Positions 7,609 to 16,253 of a DNA stretch of 18,506 nucleotides are shown one piece after another. The DNA lies in the NCBI RefSeq assembly GCF_030147005.1, contig NZ_JASLAW010000077.1, positions 1-18,506 of the forward strand. The letters run 5' to 3'. The notes under the pieces are model-generated. The model was not told the DNA's origin. It did no database searches and was given only the letters and a program-made list of their open reading frames with translations. A program made the translations under genes and the position numbers. Position 1 is the first letter of the stretch; every line of letters begins with the position of its first letter. The stretch is from Pseudomonas sp. (lineage in GTDB: Bacteria; Pseudomonadota; Gammaproteobacteria; Pseudomonadales; Pseudomonadaceae).

Positions 7609-7673
7609 CGCGGTTCGCCCTGCGAGCCGCGACCGGCACCGCCGGAATTTAACCCGCCGGAATTGATACCGGC
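7609..7673 (+). promoter_or_regulatory. Structured groES leader: hairpin and 11-bp direct repeat
   Basis: CGCGGTTCGC (7609-7618) pairs with GCGAGCCGCG (7622-7631) through 10 pairs including one G-U, with a 3-nt loop. Downstream, CCGCCGGAATT occurs at 7639-7649 and again at 7654-7664; each copy can pair locally with a CCGGC on its other side. No pairing with the groES ribosome binding site was obvious, so I do not call a thermometer. Confidence 0.4.
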
Positions 7674-7704
7674 CGATGAAAAACACAATTAGGAGAGATC
7701 GACA

Positions 7705-7998
7705 ATGAAGCTTCGTCCTCTGCATGACCGCGTCGTCATCCGTCGCAGTGAAGAAGAAAAGAAAACCGCCGGCGGGATCGTCCTGCCAGGTTCGGCTGCT
7801 GAAAAAGCCAACCACGGTGTGATTCTGGCTGCGGGTCCAGGCAAGGCTCTGGAAAACGGTGAAGTACGTGCGCTGGCCGTGAAAGTGGGTGACAAGGTTG
7901 TTTTCGGCCCTTACTCCGGCAGCAACACTGTGAAAGTCGACGGCGAAGACCTGCTGGTAATGAGCGAGAACGAGATTCTTGCCGTTCTGGAAGACTGA
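7705..7998 (+). CDS. groES: Co-chaperonin GroES
   Basis: The 97-residue heptameric lid of the GroEL folding chamber. The sequence shows the family start MKLRPLHDRVVIRR, the mobile loop at about 16-32 (EEEKKTAGGIVLPGSA), and the C-terminal VGDKVVFGPYSG, VDGEDLLVMSENEILAVLE. Length equals the E. coli protein. A strong ribosome binding site AGGAGA (7691-7696) precedes the ATG at 7705. It is followed after 50 bp by groEL on the same transcript. Expression is expected to be heat-inducible given the promoter-like sequence at 7537-7564. Confidence 0.98.
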   Translation: MKLRPLHDRVVIRRSEEEKKTAGGIVLPGSAAEKANHGVILAAGPGKALENGEVRALAVKVGDKVVFGPYSGSNTVKVDGEDLLVMSENEILAVLED

Positions 7999-8048
7999 TT
8001 CCCCGCTCATTTTCCCGTTTACTCCAAAGTATTTAAGGAATATCGATC

Positions 8049-9695
<1,647 letters not shown>

Positions 9696-9716
9696 GCCAG
9701 CCTTACCCCTGTACTG

Positions 9717-9754
9717 AAAAGCCCCGCCTGCAGTGATGCAGGCGGGGCTTTTTT
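9717..9754 (+). terminator. Rho-independent terminator of groES-groEL
   Basis: GCCCCGCCTGCA (9721-9732) and TGCAGGCGGGGC (9737-9748) form a perfect 12-bp stem with a GTGA loop, preceded by AAAA and followed by six T. Confidence 0.95.
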
Positions 9755-9879
9755 AGTTTCAGTTTTGGGTACGATCAATTGAGGCCGGCGTGGCCGCGAA
9801 AAAGCGTTGCCGGCCGAAGGCAGCGTTGGATCAAACGCAAATGTTCGCCTTGGCGCTGTCATCAATCTGTGAAGCTATA

Positions 9880-9895
9880 GTGAAAATCTCGTTCA
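9880..9895 (-). promoter_or_regulatory. Candidate ColR-binding site upstream of colR
   Basis: Read on the minus strand the site is TGAACGAGATTTTCAC, 13 of 16 identical to the site at 12072-12087. It lies 117 bases before the colR start and overlaps the end of a possible colR -10 (TATAGT, 9876-9881; a TTGGCG at 9850-9855 is 20 bases upstream, too far for a good promoter). Elsewhere in the 9755-10012 gap there is a 7-bp inverted repeat (9783-9789 with 9809-9815) and an imperfect palindrome at 9902-9922. Confidence 0.35.
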
Positions 9896-10012
9896 ATCGA
9901 AATATCGGTTGAAAACCTATATCGATAGCCTTTGCAGGTCTATCCCTGAGCGGCACTTGGCCTTAAGCTGCGCGAGCCAACACGGCCGTTACCGCGTACG
10001 GAGACACTGCCC

Positions 10013-10696
10013 ATGCGAATTTTATTGGTTGAAGACAACCGCGATATTCTGGCCAACCTGGCCGATTACCTGGGGCTTAAAGGTTACACAGTGGATTGTG
10101 CGCAGGACGGTTTGTCGGGCCTGCACCTGGCCGCCACCGAGCATTACGACTTGATCGTACTCGACATCATGCTGCCCGGCATCGATGGCTACACCCTGTG
10201 CAAACGCCTGCGCGAAGACGCGCGCCGTGATACGCCGGTGATCATGCTCACCGCCCGCGACCAGTTGGACGACCGGCTGCAGGGCTTCAAGTCCGGCGCC
10301 GATGACTACCTGCTCAAGCCGTTCGCCTTGTCTGAGCTGGCCGCTCGCATCGAAGCGGTGCTGCGCCGTGCTCAGGGTGGCGGGCGTCGCGCCCTGCAAG
10401 TGGGCGACCTGAGTTATGACCTGGATACGCTGGAGGTGACCCGAGAGGGGCGCCTGTTGAAACTCAACCCGGTCGGCCTGAAGCTGCTCGCGGTATTGAT
10501 GCAGAAAAGCCCGCACGTATTGCGTCGGGAAATTCTCGAAGAAGCTTTGTGGGGCGACGATTGCCCGGACAGCGACAGCCTGCGCAGCCATGTCCACCAA
10601 CTGCGCCAAGTGATCGACAAACCCTTCGCCAAACCGCTGCTGCAAACGGTGCACGGTGTAGGTTATCGCCTGGCCGAGGGCCGTGATGGAGTTTAA
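10013..10696 (+). CDS. colR: Response regulator ColR (OmpR/PhoB type)
   Basis: A 227-residue two-component regulator. The receiver domain (about 1-115) has the acidic pair E7/D8, phospho-acceptor D51 in VLDIMLPG, T80 and K102 in LLKPF. A winged-helix DNA-binding domain follows (about 125-220) ending in the family-typical VHQLRQVIDKP and TVHGVGYRLA. ColR with ColS controls outer-membrane integrity, metal stress tolerance and root colonisation in pseudomonads. The gene is close to groEL as in other Pseudomonas, and its end overlaps the colS start by 11 bp, so the two are translationally coupled. A possible self-binding site is noted at 9880-9895. The recognition-helix half of the protein looks intact. 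Confidence 0.93.
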   Translation: MRILLVEDNRDILANLADYLGLKGYTVDCAQDGLSGLHLAATEHYDLIVLDIMLPGIDGYTLCKRLREDARRDTPVIMLTARDQLDDRLQGFKSGADDYLLKPFALSELAARIEAVLRRAQGGGRRALQVGDLSYDLDTLEVTREGRLLKLNPVGLKLLAVLMQKSPHVLRREILEEALWGDDCPDSDSLRSHVHQLRQVIDKPFAKPLLQTVHGVGYRLAEGRDGV

Positions 10697-11966
10697 GCAA
10701 AGCCTTGCCCAGCGGATCATCATCGCCTTTGCCTTGATGAGCGCATTGGTGGCGGGCGCCTTCGCCATGGGCATCGTCGCGACGGTGCACCTGGTGGAAG
10801 AGAAGTTGATTTCGGCAGGCCTGGGCGGCGATCTGCAACGCCTGCTGCTGATGGACAGCATGGAAGACTGGCGACACCGGCCCGAGCCTGACCAGCTGTT
10901 TTATTTCAGCGGCGGCCCCGGCGATTTCGAGCTGCCCAAGGATTTGCGGCACCTGGACCCCGGCTTTCATGAAGTATTTCGCGAGTCGCTGTCGTACCAC
11001 GCCATGGTCGAAGTGATCGATGGCCGGCGTTATGTGCTGCTGCAGGACCAAAGCGATTTCGAAGAGCGCGAGCGCGTCCTGTTTGCCGTGGTGCTGGTGG
11101 GCTTCGTGCTCAGCCTGGCGCTGGCGGTGTTCCTCGGCTGGGTGCTGGCGCGCAAGGTGATGGCGCCAGTGGTGCGCCTGGCTCGCCAGGTGCGCCATCG
11201 CGACCAACTGCTTGGCCTGGCGCCGCCCCTGGCGCCGGATTACGCGGCCGACGAAGTGGGCGAGTTGGCGGTGGCGTTCGATGCCACGCTGGGTCGCTTG
11301 CGTCAGGCGCTGTCTCGCGAACAGTTGTTTACCAGCGATGTGAGCCATGAATTGCGCACACCTCTGATGGTGCTGGCCAGCTCCTGCGAGCTGCTGTTGG
11401 AGAACCCGGCCATCGATCAACGTGGGCGCAATCAGGTCCAGCGCATCGCTCGGGCCTGTGAGGAAATGCGCGAACTGGTGCAGACCTTCCTGATGCTGGC
11501 CCGCGCCAAGCATGACGATGCCGCCATGTCGGCCCAGGTCGACCTGACCCAGGTCGCCGAGGATTTGCTCGGGATCTGGCGCGGGCCCATCGAGCAAAAA
11601 GGCCTAGAGTTGATCTACTGCCCGGGCGCTGCGCTGGATACTCGCTACAACACGACGTTCCTGCACGCGGTGATGGGCAACCTGTTACGCAATGCACTGC
11701 ATTACACCGAACAGGGGTTTATCCGCCTCACCCTGGAGCCGAGCGGCTTCGTAGTCGAGGACACCGGTGTGGGCATTCCTAAAGACAAGCGTGAAGCGAT
11801 GTTCGAGCCGTTTGTGCGTGGCAGCGAGAAGCGCGGCGAGGGCCTGGGGCTTGGCCTGTCGCTGGTGCAACGTATCTGTGAAAGCCAGGGCTGGAGCGTC
11901 ACCCTGAGCACCATGGAGCCCAATGGTTGCCGTTTCCATGTCGAACTGGGACCAGTCAAAACCTGA
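10686..11966 (+). CDS. colS: Sensor histidine kinase ColS
   Basis: A 426-residue inner-membrane sensor: TM1 at about 10-32, a periplasmic domain to about 130, TM2 to about 155, HAMP-like linker, then the kinase core. H-box SHELRTP places the phosphorylated His at 221. The N-box (GNLLRNALHY) lies at about 331-340, G1 DTGVGIP at about 359-365 and G2 GEGLGLGLS at about 384-392. A periplasmic EERE motif at 126-129 fits the ExxE metal-sensing motif reported for P. putida ColS (iron/zinc), recalled from the literature. I chose the second of two adjacent starts (GTG 10683, ATG 10686), because the numbering then agrees with the His221 and E126/E129 I recall. The gene overlaps colR by 11 bp. No terminator follows it. 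Confidence 0.93.
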   Translation: MEFKQSLAQRIIIAFALMSALVAGAFAMGIVATVHLVEEKLISAGLGGDLQRLLLMDSMEDWRHRPEPDQLFYFSGGPGDFELPKDLRHLDPGFHEVFRESLSYHAMVEVIDGRRYVLLQDQSDFEERERVLFAVVLVGFVLSLALAVFLGWVLARKVMAPVVRLARQVRHRDQLLGLAPPLAPDYAADEVGELAVAFDATLGRLRQALSREQLFTSDVSHELRTPLMVLASSCELLLENPAIDQRGRNQVQRIARACEEMRELVQTFLMLARAKHDDAAMSAQVDLTQVAEDLLGIWRGPIEQKGLELIYCPGAALDTRYNTTFLHAVMGNLLRNALHYTEQGFIRLTLEPSGFVVEDTGVGIPKDKREAMFEPFVRGSEKRGEGLGLGLSLVQRICESQGWSVTLSTMEPNGCRFHVELGPVKT

Positions 11967-12071
11967 CCGTTCAGTCTGTCAATTTGCTGCTGCACGACGT
12001 CTGGTTTTCAGCGAAGATGGCCCGGTGCTACTGAATGTTTCTGTAAACTCTTGAAATGTATGCAATTGGAC

Positions 12072-12087
12072 AGAACAAGTTTTTCAC
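12072..12087 (+). promoter_or_regulatory. Candidate ColR-binding site upstream of the methyltransferase-kinase operon
   Basis: The site AGAACAAGTTTTTCAC ends 6 bases before a TTGACT (12094-12099) that could serve as a -35, the usual position for an OmpR-type activator. The paired -10 is weak (TGCTTA at 12117-12122, 17-base spacer). The TTTTTCAC half agrees with the ColR consensus I recall from P. putida work. That recollection should be checked. Confidence 0.5.
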
Positions 12088-12154
12088 AACGAGTTGACTT
12101 GTTGATCACAGTTCTCTGCTTAGGGTTGTAGGCATCAGTTACCGGAGACGTACG

Positions 12155-12835
12155 ATGCCTTCCCCGATCAAGTTGGAATTTTCTGAAAAGTACGATGATC
12201 AACACGCGCAGCAATATTTGCTCAAGCATCAGGACAATCTGGCTCGCCGATGGTCCCACAAACGCGACGAGCAACTGGCACGTGCTGCGCTGGCCATGGC
12301 CGGTGAGCCAGGCCTGGTGTTGGACTTGCCCTGTGGCGCCGGTCGGTTTTGGCCATTGTTGGCCGAAAAACCCAACCGCGTGATTATCGGGGCCGACAAT
12401 TCGGCGTCGATGGTGAAGGTCGCCACTACAGCCCAACCGGCGGAAGTGGTGAAACGGGTACGCCCTTTGCAGACATCCGCTTTTGATATCGATTTGCCAG
12501 ATAGTTCGGTCGACAGTATTTTCTGCATGCGCCTGATGCACCACATCGGTGACCCTGCGCACAGGATGACAATACTGCGGGAATTTCAGCGTGTTACCCG
12601 TGACAGCGTGATTATCTCGCTCTGGGTGGATGGCAATTTCAAGGCGTGGAAGCGCAAGCGCGCCGAAGTGCGTCGTCGTAAGAAAGGTGAGCAGGAAGGT
12701 TACCAAAACCGGTTTGTGTTACCGGCTGCTACTGTCGAGGCAGAATTCGAGCAGGCCGGTTTCCGGATCCAGGAGTCCCTGGATTTCATGCCGCTCTACG
12801 CCATGTGGCGAGTCTATGTATTGCGCAAGAGGTAA
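12155..12835 (+). CDS. Class I SAM-dependent methyltransferase of the ColRS locus
   Basis: A 226-residue protein with a Rossmann-type methyltransferase fold. Motif I is VLDLPCGAGRF at 55-65, the acidic residue at the end of strand 2 is D81 (IGADNS), motif II/post II reads AFDIDLPDSSVDSIFC at about 109-124, and MHHIGDPAHR follows. The substrate is not evident. It is the counterpart of the methyltransferase gene found after colRS in other pseudomonads (orf222 in P. fluorescens WCS365, from memory), thought to act with the next gene in LPS or envelope modification. GGAG (12144-12147) precedes the ATG. A separate promoter region with a possible ColR site lies in the 188-bp gap after colS. The kinase gene begins 4 bases after its stop. 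Confidence 0.88.
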   Translation: MPSPIKLEFSEKYDDQHAQQYLLKHQDNLARRWSHKRDEQLARAALAMAGEPGLVLDLPCGAGRFWPLLAEKPNRVIIGADNSASMVKVATTAQPAEVVKRVRPLQTSAFDIDLPDSSVDSIFCMRLMHHIGDPAHRMTILREFQRVTRDSVIISLWVDGNFKAWKRKRAEVRRRKKGEQEGYQNRFVLPAATVEAEFEQAGFRIQESLDFMPLYAMWRVYVLRKR

Positions 12836-12839
12836 CAGA

Positions 12840-13559
12840 ATGGCAGTTGAGTGCGTAGCAGGCAGCCATGTAGCTCCCGAAGAACGATTTGATTTTTTCT
12901 GGCGTCAGCAGGGTGAATGGGTTGAAGAGCCCAATCGCCGTCGTGGCGGTGAAAGTGGTGTACAGCGGGTCGTCAGTGCCAATGGGCGCTTGCTCTACTG
13001 TAAGCGTCAGACCGGGCACATCTACCGCAGTTGGCTGCATCCGTTTGGACGTCCGACCGTGTTGCGTGAGCGTGATGCCCTCAAGGGTTTGCGCTTGCTG
13101 GATGTACGTGTGCCGGAGTTGGTGTTTTGCGAGGCGCGACGCGACCCGGAACATCAATGGAAGGCGTTGCTGGTGACCGCTTCGCTGGACGGCTTCGACG
13201 AGATTGAAAACTGGTACGCCGCCGGTGGCCGTGAGCAATACGGCGAAGAGGTGCATGAACGCTTGCTCAAAGAGCTGGCCGGCACCCTGGCTCGCATGCA
13301 CAAGGGGCGCTGGCAACATGGCTGCCTGTATATCAAGCACATCTTCGTTCGGGTCACCGGCGAAGGCGATGCGGTGAAGGTGGAAGTGGCACTGCTGGAC
13401 TTTGAAAAATGTCGGCAGCGTTTGACCGCTTATCGGGCCGCATCCCATGACATGCTGCAATTGCGCCGCCATTCGTCGTGGAACGATACCGACTGGAAGA
13501 AACTCAGCTACTTTTACGAGACGGCGTTTGGCAGCGCTATCAAGGGTTTAACCAGATGA
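12840..13559 (+). CDS. inaA: Lipopolysaccharide kinase family protein (InaA/WapQ-like)
   Basis: A 239-residue protein of the WaaP/InaA kinase-like family, which phosphorylates LPS core heptose or is of unknown activity (InaA). Kinase landmarks are K55 in LLYCKRQ, the region RERDALKGL (about 76-84), the catalytic-loop equivalent QHGCLYIKHIF at 159-169, and the metal-binding DFE at 187-189. The canonical catalytic Asp of HRD is Cys162 here, so activity is uncertain; the InaA branch may share this. The frame is open upstream to 12630, but the ATG at 12840 lies 4 bases after the methyltransferase stop with AAGAGG as ribosome binding site. The stop overlaps the next start (ATGA), coupling it to the small membrane protein. 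The same position is occupied by wapQ/inaA in other Pseudomonas. Confidence 0.87.
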   Translation: MAVECVAGSHVAPEERFDFFWRQQGEWVEEPNRRRGGESGVQRVVSANGRLLYCKRQTGHIYRSWLHPFGRPTVLRERDALKGLRLLDVRVPELVFCEARRDPEHQWKALLVTASLDGFDEIENWYAAGGREQYGEEVHERLLKELAGTLARMHKGRWQHGCLYIKHIFVRVTGEGDAVKVEVALLDFEKCRQRLTAYRAASHDMLQLRRHSSWNDTDWKKLSYFYETAFGSAIKGLTR

Positions 13560-13783
13560 AGCTAGAAATAGCACGAGGTTTGTTTCTGGTCGGGGCGTTG
13601 GGCATTGCAGCCCTGGCCCTGGCCGCCTGGGAACAGCCTCGCACACAGGTACTCAGTGCGGCGCAAGGTGACGGGCAATGCCTGCTGCCGCGTGTCGCCA
13701 AGGTCAGTGTGGCGGCCAAGCCCGATCATGATTTGCTGTTGTTCATGTTCGGGATGTCCCAAGGGATGAGGCCGCAGAGTTGA
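13556..13783 (+). CDS. Small predicted membrane protein, translationally coupled to the LPS kinase gene
   Basis: A 75-residue protein I do not recognise. It begins MKLEIARG, then has a single hydrophobic helix at about 8-24 (LFLVGALGIAALALAAW), followed by a polar stretch of about 50 residues. Two Met-rich, hydrophobic residues clusters near the end (LLLFMFGMSQGM) may also associate with a membrane. There is one Cys (QCLLP, near 42) in the polar part. The ATG overlaps the kinase stop in ATGA, and the terminator follows 19 bp after its own stop, so it is the last gene of the operon. N-in, C-out topology with the tail in the periplasm is likely, because Lys/Arg precede the helix; cleavage after ALA is possible. 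The operon position suggests an envelope role under ColRS. Confidence 0.7.
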   Translation: MKLEIARGLFLVGALGIAALALAAWEQPRTQVLSAAQGDGQCLLPRVAKVSVAAKPDHDLLLFMFGMSQGMRPQS

Positions 13784-13802
13784 AACGATTGAAACCCCCG
13801 AG

Positions 13803-13831
13803 AGGGCCTTGCAGTGCGAGGCCCTTTTTTT
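13803..13831 (+). terminator. Rho-independent terminator of the methyltransferase-kinase operon
   Basis: AGGGCCT (13803-13809) pairs with AGGCCCT (13819-13825) around a 9-nt loop, followed by a run of seven T (13825-13831). Confidence 0.9.
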
Positions 13832-13881
13832 GTGCCTGTGTCCCGTCCTAAATAAGGTTTACACCTTCTGATCTGGTTTTC

Positions 13882-13938
13882 AGGAGGACGTGATGGAATC
13901 AGTAAAAAGGCGCAGTCAGCGAGACTACACGCTGACTG
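13882..13938 (+). other. Orphan Shine-Dalgarno, short ORF start and 9-bp hairpin
   Basis: AGGAGG (13882-13887) lies 5 bases before an ATG (13893). The frame reads about 20 non-repeat residues (MESVKRRSQRDYTLTVTLTV), then enters REP DNA and stays open to 14099, across the REP pair and opposite the end of the DUF1513 gene. Inside it CAGTCAGCG (13913-13921) and CGCTGACTG (13930-13938) form a perfect 9-bp stem with an 8-nt loop. It could be the remnant of a gene cut by REP DNA, or a chance site. I do not call it a gene. Confidence 0.3.
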
Positions 13939-13947
13939 TCACTTTAA

Positions 13948-14045
13948 CTGTAGGAGCAAGCTTGCTCGCGAAAAACCTGAGCATGGCGCGTATTCAAGAT
14001 GCGCGTTATCGTTGGCGATCTTCGCCAGCAAGCTCGCTCCAGCAG
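13948..14045. repeat. REP doublet between convergent operons
   Basis: A REP at 13948-13971 containing the perfect palindrome GAGCAAGCTTGCTC (13954-13967), and an inverted, more diverged REP at 14019-14045. Together they resemble a REPIN. The pair sits between the convergent kinase and DUF1513 transcripts, where it may act as a 3' stabiliser or transcription block for the minus-strand operon, for which no other terminator is visible. Confidence 0.85.
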
Positions 14046-14057
14046 AGGGGGCAATTT

Positions 14058-15158
14058 TCAGATCAGGTGCAGATGGTTGTCCCAAAAACCCGCCGGTAAT
14101 TCCAACGGTTTGGCCATCAGCTGGTCCTGGCGGCAATCATAGAAACGGCAACGCCCCTGGCCTGAGGTGACCACGAACCCGTCCGCCACCGCGCCAACCC
14201 CGGCACAGTCCGGCAACGGCCCATCCAGGCGCAACTCGCCGCTGTCCATGTCCCAGATAAAGAAGCGATTACCACGCGGCGCTGTCAGCGCCACCAGGCG
14301 CAGCTCACTGTGCACCGCGACGCTGGCGGTGTAGTGCCCCATCGCCTGCAACTGCTCATCGGCCACCGGGAAGGCCACGAACGGCTGCCCTGGGCGCTTA
14401 ATCGCGAGCAGCTCGGAACGTTCCTGGGACGGCCCCATGAACTGCTGGCCGGTGAGGATGGTGCCGTCGCTGGCGATCCCCATATGGCGCACGCTGTTCA
14501 TCTGCTGGCCCAGGGTTTCCTTGCTGATCAGGCTGCCGTCGCGGTGCATCAGCACCAGGCTTGGTTCCATGGCGTTGAGGTTCATCTCAACGCGGCTTTC
14601 GGCTTCGGTGCGAATACCGCCGTTGGCCACCACCAGGGTTTCGCCGTCGGGCATCCAGGAGACCTGATGCGGGCCGATACCGTGGGTGGAAAGCTCGCCG
14701 CTGTGCACCAGCCGCTCGCCTTCGAACTTATACACACCCAACAGGCCACGGCCTGGATCGGACGTGTCGTTCTCGGTGGCATACAGCCAGTCGCCGCTCT
14801 TGTGAATCACCGCGTGGCCATAGAAGTGGCGATTGGCGTTAGACGTGATGGTTTGCAGCAGCGCGCCGTCACGCAGGTCGATCAGGTAACTTTCGGTGCC
14901 CGGGCGGCGGGCGACGAACAGCGCAATCGGCAGCGTCGGGTGGTTAATGATGTCGTGGCAGCGCTGGCCCACCTGGGTGGCGAACACTTGCCTGCCGTCC
15001 AGGCGATAACCCACCGCATAGTGCTTGCCGTCCGCATCATCGCGGGCCGACAGCAGCAGCGGGCTCTTATCCTTTTGCTTGAACAGCGTCCAGCCACCCA
15101 ATGTGAGGGCGCTGAGCAGCACGCTGCCAATGGCCAAAGCCTGTCGCCTGAGCATCAT
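14058..15158 (-). CDS. DUF1513 domain-containing protein (predicted periplasmic beta-propeller)
   Basis: A 366-residue protein of family DUF1513, function unknown. The N-terminus (MMLRRQALAIGSVLLSALTLGGW) is a signal sequence or anchor; the RR is not part of a full twin-arginine motif, so the export route is unclear. The rest shows repeated beta-propeller-like segments (GPHQVSWMPDGETLVVANGG, HAVIHKSGDWLYATEND, RFFIWDMDSGELR). The start ATG at 15158 shares its first base with the TGA of the imelysin gene, so the two are coupled. In Pseudomonas the gene routinely travels with imelysin and di-heme oxidoreductase genes, which points to a shared periplasmic function, probably iron-linked. The stop is followed at once by a REP pair. 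Confidence 0.88.
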   Translation of the reverse strand: MMLRRQALAIGSVLLSALTLGGWTLFKQKDKSPLLLSARDDADGKHYAVGYRLDGRQVFATQVGQRCHDIINHPTLPIALFVARRPGTESYLIDLRDGALLQTITSNANRHFYGHAVIHKSGDWLYATENDTSDPGRGLLGVYKFEGERLVHSGELSTHGIGPHQVSWMPDGETLVVANGGIRTEAESRVEMNLNAMEPSLVLMHRDGSLISKETLGQQMNSVRHMGIASDGTILTGQQFMGPSQERSELLAIKRPGQPFVAFPVADEQLQAMGHYTASVAVHSELRLVALTAPRGNRFFIWDMDSGELRLDGPLPDCAGVGAVADGFVVTSGQGRCRFYDCRQDQLMAKPLELPAGFWDNHLHLI

Positions 15159-16222
15159 CAGTCACCGTCGTTGGCATTGAAGCCCAGTTGGATGCCCAGC
15201 GCCTTGGCCAGCTCGCCTTCATGCAGGCGATGGACCACGTTGAGGCTGTCGTAGAGATCGTTGAGCTGCTGGCGCCCGGCGTCATCGTTCAACAGTTCGT
15301 TGAGGGTGCGCTGGTTGCTGGCGAACAGTTTCAACGACGCGGCGTAAGCGGCGTCTATTTTGTCGGCCAAGGCTTTTTGATCCGTCGGCAACAGCCCGCG
15401 CAGGCCTTTGTTGTCGACGCCCACCCATACGGTCTGGGCCGCTGCGAGGCTGGCTTCCAGGCTTTGCAGGGACGACTGGCTGCGCCATGCATCGGCCTGG
15501 AACGGCTGCGGGATGCCCTTGGTCTGGCGGCCCATCGGCGTGCCGAGTTTTTTCTTCAGGGTATCCAGGGCGGTCACTTGCACGCGCAGCAGGTCAGCGA
15601 TGGCTTCGTGGGAATCGGCGTAGCGCTGGTTCGGGAACTTGGTCATCTGCGCGAGCATGCCGTCGGTGCTGTTCCAACTGGCCAAAATCTCTTCGGCCAG
15701 GGCTTTCTGGCGTTCGCCGATAGCCATCAGCAGCGGGCAATACCGGGCTTTCTGGGCTTGGTCGGCGACGTCGGGCTTGGCGTCGTAGAGGATGTATTCG
15801 TAAGCCGACAGGCCTTGCACCACCACGCTGGATTTGGCGAGGGCGGCACCGTCGATCTGTGGCTGGCTGGCAACCAGCTGTTCGACCTGACGGCCTACCA
15901 GGTTCTTTTTGTCCGGCCAGAACTGCACTTGCCATGAACGGTTGCCTTCGGCCAGCGGGCCGATCAGCAGCGGTTGCAACTCGGCCCAGGCTTTTTGCGC
16001 GTGGAGGAAGTCGGCACGGGCGGTGTCCAGGCTTTCCTTGCCCTGGCAGTAGGCCAGGGCGCTGACGGCCAGTTGACGGTCGGCTTCAACCCAGCGGCTG
16101 TAAGTCGGCAGGATGACCTGCTTGGCGATGGCCGCCGAGGTCACCGCTTGCGGGTCTTGCGGCGAGCAGGCGCCGAGGGCAAGGGCGGCCAGGCTGGTGA
16201 ACAACAACTTGGGACGGAACAT
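15158..16222 (-). CDS. Imelysin family (peptidase M75-like / iron-regulated) lipoprotein
   Basis: A 354-residue protein with a lipobox LGAC (Cys19), so anchored as a lipoprotein, followed by a helical imelysin-like domain. Family features are ILPTYSRW near 37-44, QFWPDKKN near 100-107 and the GLSAYEY segment at 137-143. The family's metal-binding motif GxHxxE appears here as GxSxxE (S139, E142), so a His ligand is lost. The family includes IcmP, the EfeO iron-uptake component and iron-regulated IrpA. Catalytic peptidase activity is doubtful for many members. GGGAG precedes the start. It lies 31 bp after the di-heme oxidoreductase gene and is coupled to DUF1513 downstream, so the three form an operon. 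Confidence 0.88.
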   Translation of the reverse strand: MFRPKLLFTSLAALALGACSPQDPQAVTSAAIAKQVILPTYSRWVEADRQLAVSALAYCQGKESLDTARADFLHAQKAWAELQPLLIGPLAEGNRSWQVQFWPDKKNLVGRQVEQLVASQPQIDGAALAKSSVVVQGLSAYEYILYDAKPDVADQAQKARYCPLLMAIGERQKALAEEILASWNSTDGMLAQMTKFPNQRYADSHEAIADLLRVQVTALDTLKKKLGTPMGRQTKGIPQPFQADAWRSQSSLQSLEASLAAAQTVWVGVDNKGLRGLLPTDQKALADKIDAAYAASLKLFASNQRTLNELLNDDAGRQQLNDLYDSLNVVHRLHEGELAKALGIQLGFNANDGD

Positions 16223-16253
16223 ATCGAGCTCCCTTCTGTAAGTGGGGCGAAGC

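Noticed and set aside
9783..9815. GGCCGGC/GCCGGCC inverted repeat as a second terminator after groEL
   Set aside because: The loop is 19 nt and no T-run follows; the strong terminator at 9717-9754 already ends the transcript.
10464..11597. Minus-strand ORF (377 codons) opposite colS, and others opposite colR and the DUF1513 gene
   Set aside because: These are shadows of well-supported genes, with compositions rich in His/Gln/Arg and no domain signature.
12630..12839. N-terminal extension of the LPS-kinase-like gene into the methyltransferase
   Set aside because: It overlaps a real gene in another frame, and the ATG at 12840 has a ribosome binding site and the expected spacing.
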